A DNA stretch of 64,000 nucleotides from Gynuella sp. (GTDB taxonomy: Bacteria; Pseudomonadota; Gammaproteobacteria; Pseudomonadales; Natronospirillaceae). The DNA lies in the NCBI GenBank assembly GCA_028282465.1, contig JANQHX010000051.1:61197-125196 (forward strand), read 5' to 3'. The notes under the pieces are model-generated. The model saw only the letters and a program-made list of their open reading frames with translations, searched no databases and was not told the DNA's origin. A program made the position numbers and the translations under genes. Shown here piece after piece: positions 63,720 to 64,000 of this stretch. Positions within the stretch are counted from its first letter, which is position 1. Each line of letters begins with the position of its first letter.

Positions 63720-64000
63720 AAATTGTCATAAAATCCATAAGCCGAAATTTATGTGAGGAGTTATTAAGTACCAATTGATCAGACTTTAGTTAGCCAGTTC
63801 GATTATTCATGCTCGTTTTCTGCTAAGCTCAAACCCTTCAAACAAAGCATCAAAAATATTTGATAACAGAAAAGATCCGGCGAATTGTCACCGGATCTAC
63901 GATTAAAAAGCTATTGAGCTACATGTATGATGTGCTTGCGGTCTAAGCTTTCTTTCCATTGTTGAATAAACTAACACTTTCAACCAACTAATCCGCTAGT
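63720..64000. other. Right-edge intergenic region with hairpin
   Basis: About 280 bases to the window edge without a supported gene. AGATCCGG/CCGGATCT, an 8-bp stem with a ten-base loop at 63873-63898, may be a terminator for the acetyltransferase gene or for a gene entering from the right on the minus strand. Confidence 0.4.

Noticed and set aside
63911..63970. C-terminal end of a minus-strand gene entering from the right edge
   Set aside because: A plausible 20-residue tail is readable, but in-frame TAG and TGA codons lie immediately before it within the window, so no partial gene can be supported.

Overview
The window looks like chromosome of a marine-type gammaproteobacterium, probably near the Oceanospirillales/Pseudomonadales. 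The reasons are a fabA-fabB unsaturated fatty acid operon, bacterial-type ppc, two-gene pntAB, an MksBEF condensin of the Pseudomonas kind, a PEP-CTERM secreted protein and moderate G+C content. The assignment rests on gene families only. No rRNA, tRNA, CRISPR array or prophage was seen.

Layout. 1-3.96 kb: a permease-fused hybrid histidine kinase (cut by the window start) and its LuxR-type response regulator. 4.3-10.7 kb: a methyltransferase, a membrane metallophosphoesterase, an SDR/TetR pair with matching operator-like palindromes, a DUF1801 protein, and an aminotransferase divergent from an AraC-GyrI regulator. 10.7-13.8 kb: ppc and ppnP. 13.9-17.6 kb: two polytopic membrane proteins (one GT-C glycosyltransferase-like) and a small secreted protein. 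17.8-22.1 kb: MATE exporter, VOC protein, Asp/Glu racemase, DUF2185 protein and a small coiled-coil protein. 22.1-23.9 kb: fabA-fabB. 24-29 kb: two adjacent FecR-domain envelope proteins, one ending in a TPR plus outer-membrane barrel. 29-35 kb: an acyltransferase, a LacI-sensor/GGDEF protein and pntAB. 35.6-39.4 kb: an ECF42-type sigma factor with its DGPF/YCII partner, an ArsR-SRPBCC operon and a DUF418-like membrane protein.

39.6-44.4 kb is a tight four-gene operon: sigma factor, membrane anti-sigma-like protein, exported caspase-family protease with a barrel-like C-terminus, and a beta-helix lipoprotein. 44.6-51.2 kb is mksF-mksE-mksB, much richer in G+C than its surroundings and with a large structured repeat between mksF and mksE. 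No jetD/mksG nuclease gene follows. Instead, 51.2-54.8 kb carries an A+T-rich pair: a putAbiC-like membrane protein and a protein with two DUF262 domains. 55.2-58.8 kb is patchy accessory DNA with an intact RAYT-like transposase, yefM-yoeB, a frameshifted XRE gene, two fragments of the same transposase and a PEP-CTERM protein. 58.9-63.7 kb holds a second beta-helix lipoprotein, two small exported or membrane proteins, a divergent HxlR/membrane-protein pair with twin operators, and a GNAT acetyltransferase.

The best candidates for an undescribed system are the sigma/anti-sigma/caspase-barrel/beta-helix operon and the putAbiC plus double-DUF262 pair beside the JetD-less MksBEF. Both proposals are inferences from domain content and gene spacing.
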